From Stagonosporopsis chrysanthemi (lineage: Eukaryota > Ascomycota > Dothideomycetes > Pleosporales > Didymellaceae): 45,348 nucleotides of DNA. The notes beneath the pieces were generated by a model, which did not search any database, was not told the DNA's origin, and saw only the letters and a program-made list of their open reading frames with translations. Both the position numbers and the translations under genes were made by a program. Each line of letters opens with the position of its first letter. Position 1 is the first letter of the stretch. Shown here piece after piece: positions 42,246 through 45,348 of this stretch. The stretch is from NCBI GenBank assembly GCA_022560025.1, contig JAFISE010000214.1, positions 1 through 45,348 on the forward strand, given 5' to 3'.

Positions 42246-44065
42246 TCAGTGCATATAGAGGGCTTCGAGAGCGTCCCCATCAGTCAGACGTAAGCCCTTC
42301 AGGCGCTCAGTAATATCAACAAGGCTGAGTTGGCGGATAAACTCTGTGAATTTCTGCTTTGGTAGTATTTTCGTGAGTCCGTCAGCAGGCATGCGATCAG
42401 TAGGCACCCATTTCACGTCAATGCGTGAGGCGGTGACCTCCTGTCGAATCCAAAGCTGATGGATATCAACGTGTTTGACTTTCGTGTGAAGCTTGTCGTG
42501 CTCCTTTGTGACAATACCAACAGTCTGCTGGTTGTCACACCAGATCGTAGGTGTAAAGTTGAGCGTAAGATTAATGCCAGCGAAGAAACGCATCCACTCT
42601 TCCATCTGCGATGCAGCGAGGGAGAGCGACAGTAGTTCTGACTCTGTAGTTGATTTGGTGACTGTGCGCTGAACAGTCGATTTCCAGTCAATCATGAGTC
42701 ATCCAAAATTGAAGGCGTATCCCTGAGAGCTAAGGCGAGTCTCAGGCTCGTCAGTGTACGAGGCATCAAATGATCCAAAGAAGAGAAGATCACGGTACGT
42801 CGGATCGTCAGAGAGATACTCGGCCATGTCCTGCGCGCTGGCAGAGACCTCGAGAGCGAGAGCTTTCGTGCTGAGCAGGTAGCGTCAGGTCCGGCGGATC
42901 TTCAAGACGTGAGACTGTCCTGGGTTGGTGAGGTGGCAGGCAAAGACGACGTGCGTTCGAGCGACGTCAGGTCTACCCCAGACAGCGATGTATGCAAGAG
43001 AACCAACAAGCTGCTGGTAGAGCTTTGTACGAGCAGTATCAGTCTCCTCGGTAGACTGTGGCAGCCAGTTCTCCGTCAGTGGGACATCTGGAGCCTTTCC
43101 CACAGCCTCAATGCTGAATCGAGCGCATACCTTGTCGATAAAAGCGTCTTGGACTAGCCAGGTCTTGTGCAGAGCTCGATCGCGTACGATTCGGATGCCG
43201 AGAAACCAGGTCAGGTCTCCCATAGCTTTGATGTTGTATGAATCCACCAGATCCTTCTCAAAGGACCTGTGGTATTCAGCGTTCAATTGATGAAACGCTA
43301 TAACAATGTCGTCAACGTAGACAAATAGGATAAGCCATTGGCTCGTGTACAGGCATGGGAAGCCGTTAACTGGCTTCAGACCCAGCTTGATGAGCTGTCG
43401 ACGTAGCTCATTATACCATGGGATTGGTGACTCCTTCAGGCCGTACAGAGCGCGGAGTACTAGCATAATCTCCCCTTCAATATAGCGGAAGGCTTCAGGT
43501 GTTTCAGCGTATAGCTTGCGGTTGATCTTTGCGTTCAAGAAGGCAGTAGGAACGTCGTACTGCTTCAGTTCAAGATCAAAGTAATTGGCGATTGCAATGA
43601 GAGCGCGAAAGCTTCGGATAGCAAGTGCAGCAGCGTACATGTCGTCTATCGGGGCCTGGAGGTCTCCTTGAACGACGAGTCGAGCCTTAAAACGTGAGAG
43701 ATATCCATCTTTATCTGTCTTGTAATTAAAGACCCACATTAGCGGCAGCACCTCACTGTCTGCAGTAGCCTTTGATTGCTCTGTGCGTTCAAAGACGCCT
43801 TTGGCGCGTAGGTCTTGCCATTCAATCTCCATAGCACGTCGAAAATGACTGCCATGTATGTGTGTATCCAGCTGGCTCACTGACTTCGGCAGAGGCGGCA
43901 GCTGTGATTGATGGATTCGTGGTACTTCACCAGTGGAGGTCCTGGCAGAGCGAATCTCAATTGAGAACGCTCGCAGGTAATCAAAGAGAGGTTCAGGTCT
44001 TAGCCTTGTAGCGTAGGACTGGATTGCAAAATTGTTCAGAACGTTCTGTTTTCGATTGCGTTTGC
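42246..44065 (-). pseudogene. Ty1/copia polyprotein relic: reverse transcriptase and RNase H
   Basis: The minus strand is homologous to copia Pol from about 44065 (NNFAIQSYATRLRP...LPPLPKSVSQLD) to the stop at 42246. Reverse transcriptase motifs: EWQDLRAKGVFERTE, FKARLVVQGD, YDVPTAFLNA, LYGLKESP and the catalytic LFVYVDDIVIAF. RNase H: DASYTDEPETRLSSQGYAF, then STTESELLSLSLA and WCDNQQTVGIV, and it ends LKGLRLTDGDALEALYMH. Two in-frame TGA stops interrupt it (42885-42887 and 42699-42701); the first fits TGG-to-TGA. Gag, protease and integrase are missing at the 5' side, where AT-rich DNA begins. No frameshift is seen, so the element is fairly young. Confidence 0.85.
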
Positions 44066-44221
44066 CTAAGATGATCAGGTTGATTTAAAGACTACTTTAT
44101 ATGTTAAAAGATACTTTTAGCCAAGTAATTTAAAGTTTTTTAAAGTAATAGAATACTAATAGTATTCTCTAACTAGTTGTACTTCTTTCTAAAAAGAAGT
44201 ATATACTTACTTATATAATTA
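44066..44221. repeat. AT-rich spacer with two adjacent hairpins
   Basis: Between the truncated copia and the pogo terminus lies strongly AT-rich DNA with two perfect inverted repeats: AGAATACT/AGTATTCT (44150-44157 and 44161-44168, 3-base loop) and ACTTCTTT/AAAGAAGT (44181-44188 and 44193-44200, 4-base loop). It may be a remnant of another element. Confidence 0.5.
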
Positions 44222-44656
44222 ACGTACCTCACGGGCGAGTGGCTCACCCGAGCGAGTGGCTCACTTTTGCCAAGACCACACCAACACTGCAACTACTTTG
44301 CAACATTATAGTACACGACAGCAGTATACTGTGCTACACAGTATATTGCACTAATCTTTAGTACTCTGCGCATCTTTCCTACACGTTCGCACGTTATGCC
44401 CTACTTCGCCACATGTGCCACAGCGTCTTAAAGACTGAGTGCTTCTATCAACGCGCAACCTCTTCTTTGCCTTCTTCCCATCACTACGGGCCTCAAACTC
44501 CTTTAGAGTAGTCAGCCGCACTCCCTCAGCAAAGGTTAGAGTCCCCTCTCGCTGTACCCGCTTCCTTTTGTGTGATTTACGACGTGTGGCAGCCTCGTTG
44601 GCTGCCTGTAGGTCAGCGACCTGGTTGCGCACTAAAACCAGTGAATGCGCCATCAG

Positions 44657-44684
44657 CTCTGCGCCTTTAGCTCTGCGCCTTTAG
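44657..44684. repeat. Perfect 14-bp tandem duplication
   Basis: CTCTGCGCCTTTAG occurs twice in a row. Fourteen is not a multiple of three, so the duplication shifts the transposase frame. Confidence 0.85.
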
Positions 44685-44887
44685 TAAGCTGATTAAGAGC
44701 GTCAACCATAGACGTTGGCGAGCTATCAGTGTGTCTCTGAATGCTCTCTCGAATCAGCTTTGATTGAGACCCAAACTCCAGAGTGTTGCTTGGTGTTTTA
44801 GACTCCCACGTACTGTTGTCTGCAGTAGGTAGTGGTGGAGTACACAGTCGCACTTCAAGCTTCGATATTACAGCCTCTGGGTCATGT

Positions 44888-44910
44888 GGTTGGTTGGTTG
44901 GTTGGTTGGT
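44888..44910. repeat. GGTT microsatellite
   Basis: GGTT is repeated more than five times without error, at the break point of the truncated pogo element. Confidence 0.8.
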
Positions 44911-44916
44911 ATTCAT

Positions 44917-45348
44917 TTTACGTCTAGTTGATGGGGATGAAGTCCACCATCTCGCCTCCCGAAGGGCATATACGACGTGCTAAGCTATGGAATTCTAGTG
45001 CTAACACACTACCTTAGAAAGCATTTCTTGCCTGCGCGGGTATTGCTACCATTTTAGAGCTACAGCTCCCCTTCCAGTTGGGGAGACTGGGCGATGTATG
45101 TACATTAGGGTGATTTCCTTGCGTTTTAAGGCATCTATGTGCCAAGGTAAGAGAAGGAGAGAGAGAGAGAGTAAGTAGGTGTATGTGTGTAGGGGAGAGG
45201 ATAAGAAGGGGGGGAGAAAGAGAGGAAGGGGGACGGGGCTTCGCAGCTGATGTGCTAGACCTGCTTCTGCTAGGTGCTGCATTGCTTGTTGCTGTTGCAA
45301 GGCTGCAGGAGCTAACAGGGGCAGATCTTGGTGTAGTATTGTGTGAGC
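44917..45348. other. Intergenic stretch with purine-rich low-complexity DNA
   Basis: From about 45139 to 45240 the plus strand is almost all A and G (GA-repeat tract, then poly-G runs with AGA). A short ORF on the minus strand begins with a run of Gln (QQQQAMQHLAEAG) but is not recognised. No gene can be supported. Confidence 0.5.

Larger units (their letters stand above)
44222..44916 (-). mobile_element. Truncated pogo/Fot1-type element, C-terminal part and one terminus
   Basis: The terminus at 44222 is preceded by TA (44220-44221) and carries GCGAGTGGCTCAC twice at a 17-bp period, the same layout as the complete element at 24411 but a different sequence. The minus strand then encodes the transposase tail: DPEAVISKLEVRL and WESKTPSNTLEFGSQSK upstream, and MAHSLVLVRNQVADLQAANE, RKRVQREGTLT and the CCHC knuckle CGTCGEVGHNVRTC downstream. 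The two parts are in different frames because of a 14-bp tandem duplication at 44657-44684. The catalytic domain and other terminus are lost; the coding match ends at about 44888 next to a GGTT microsatellite. Confidence 0.8.

Noticed and set aside
1..45348. CRISPR arrays, rRNA, tRNA and telomere repeats
   Set aside because: None was seen on reading through the sequence; a tRNA could still be missed without a scan for its fold.

Overview
The window looks like a piece of a filamentous ascomycete genome, most likely a dothideomycete/Pleosporales-type fungus. This is inferred from NACHT/WD40, HET, F-box, HNH_2 and ankyrin-type N-terminal gene relics, from Fot1/pogo, Tc1, copia, gypsy and Tad-like LINE debris carrying stop codons of the kind left by repeat-induced point mutation (RIP), and from short 48-58 bp introns. 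No species can be named from the sequence alone. GC-rich gene islands (about 1.0-8.1 kb, 11-13.7 kb and 32.2-38.4 kb) alternate with AT-richer, gene-poor, transposon-ridden stretches.

Left part (1-18 kb). The window opens inside the last WD40 repeat of a NACHT/WD40-type protein. A gap of about 3.3 kb without a recognisable gene follows. Next is a 4.35-kb uninterrupted ORF for an unusual 1449-residue SNF2-type ATPase with a long unrecognised N-terminus. A relic of a HET-type gene lies near 10.3-10.6 kb and is split by a 134-bp solo LTR. At 11.6-13.5 kb (minus strand) is a 647-residue protein with four C2H2-type fingers and a region that reads like a catalytically dead JmjC/cupin fold. Its start is preceded by a 21-bp minisatellite. 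A multi-exon gene with an ankyrin/STAND-type N-terminal segment (14.3-16.4 kb) and a broken membrane-protein gene (16.6-17.8 kb) follow.

Middle (18-32 kb). This is a graveyard: an unknown broken ORF, three further HET-protein relics (four in the window in all), a pogo C-terminal relic, one complete but dead pogo element with 63-bp inverted repeats and a TA target duplication sitting inside a HET relic, a gypsy integrase scrap, two F-box pseudogenes and a broken HNH_2 gene. One spliced gene for a three-segment membrane protein (21.3-22.3 kb) looks intact apart from its unresolved start.

Right part (32-45 kb). A four-exon ZNFX1/Hrr1/SAD-3-type helicase gene with NFX1 zinc fingers runs on the minus strand. 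It has one GC-AG intron and one apparent frameshift. A dead Tc1-like element lies 366 bp upstream of its start codon. Beyond it are a gag fragment, a LINE ORF1 with an internal deletion, a 5'-truncated copia element abutting that ORF1, an AT-rich hairpin spacer and a truncated second pogo element.

The clearest candidates for something undescribed are the SNF2-type protein, the zinc-finger/JmjC-like pseudoenzyme with its minisatellite promoter region, and the shared 17-bp-spaced double motif in the pogo termini. No operon-like or CRISPR system is present.
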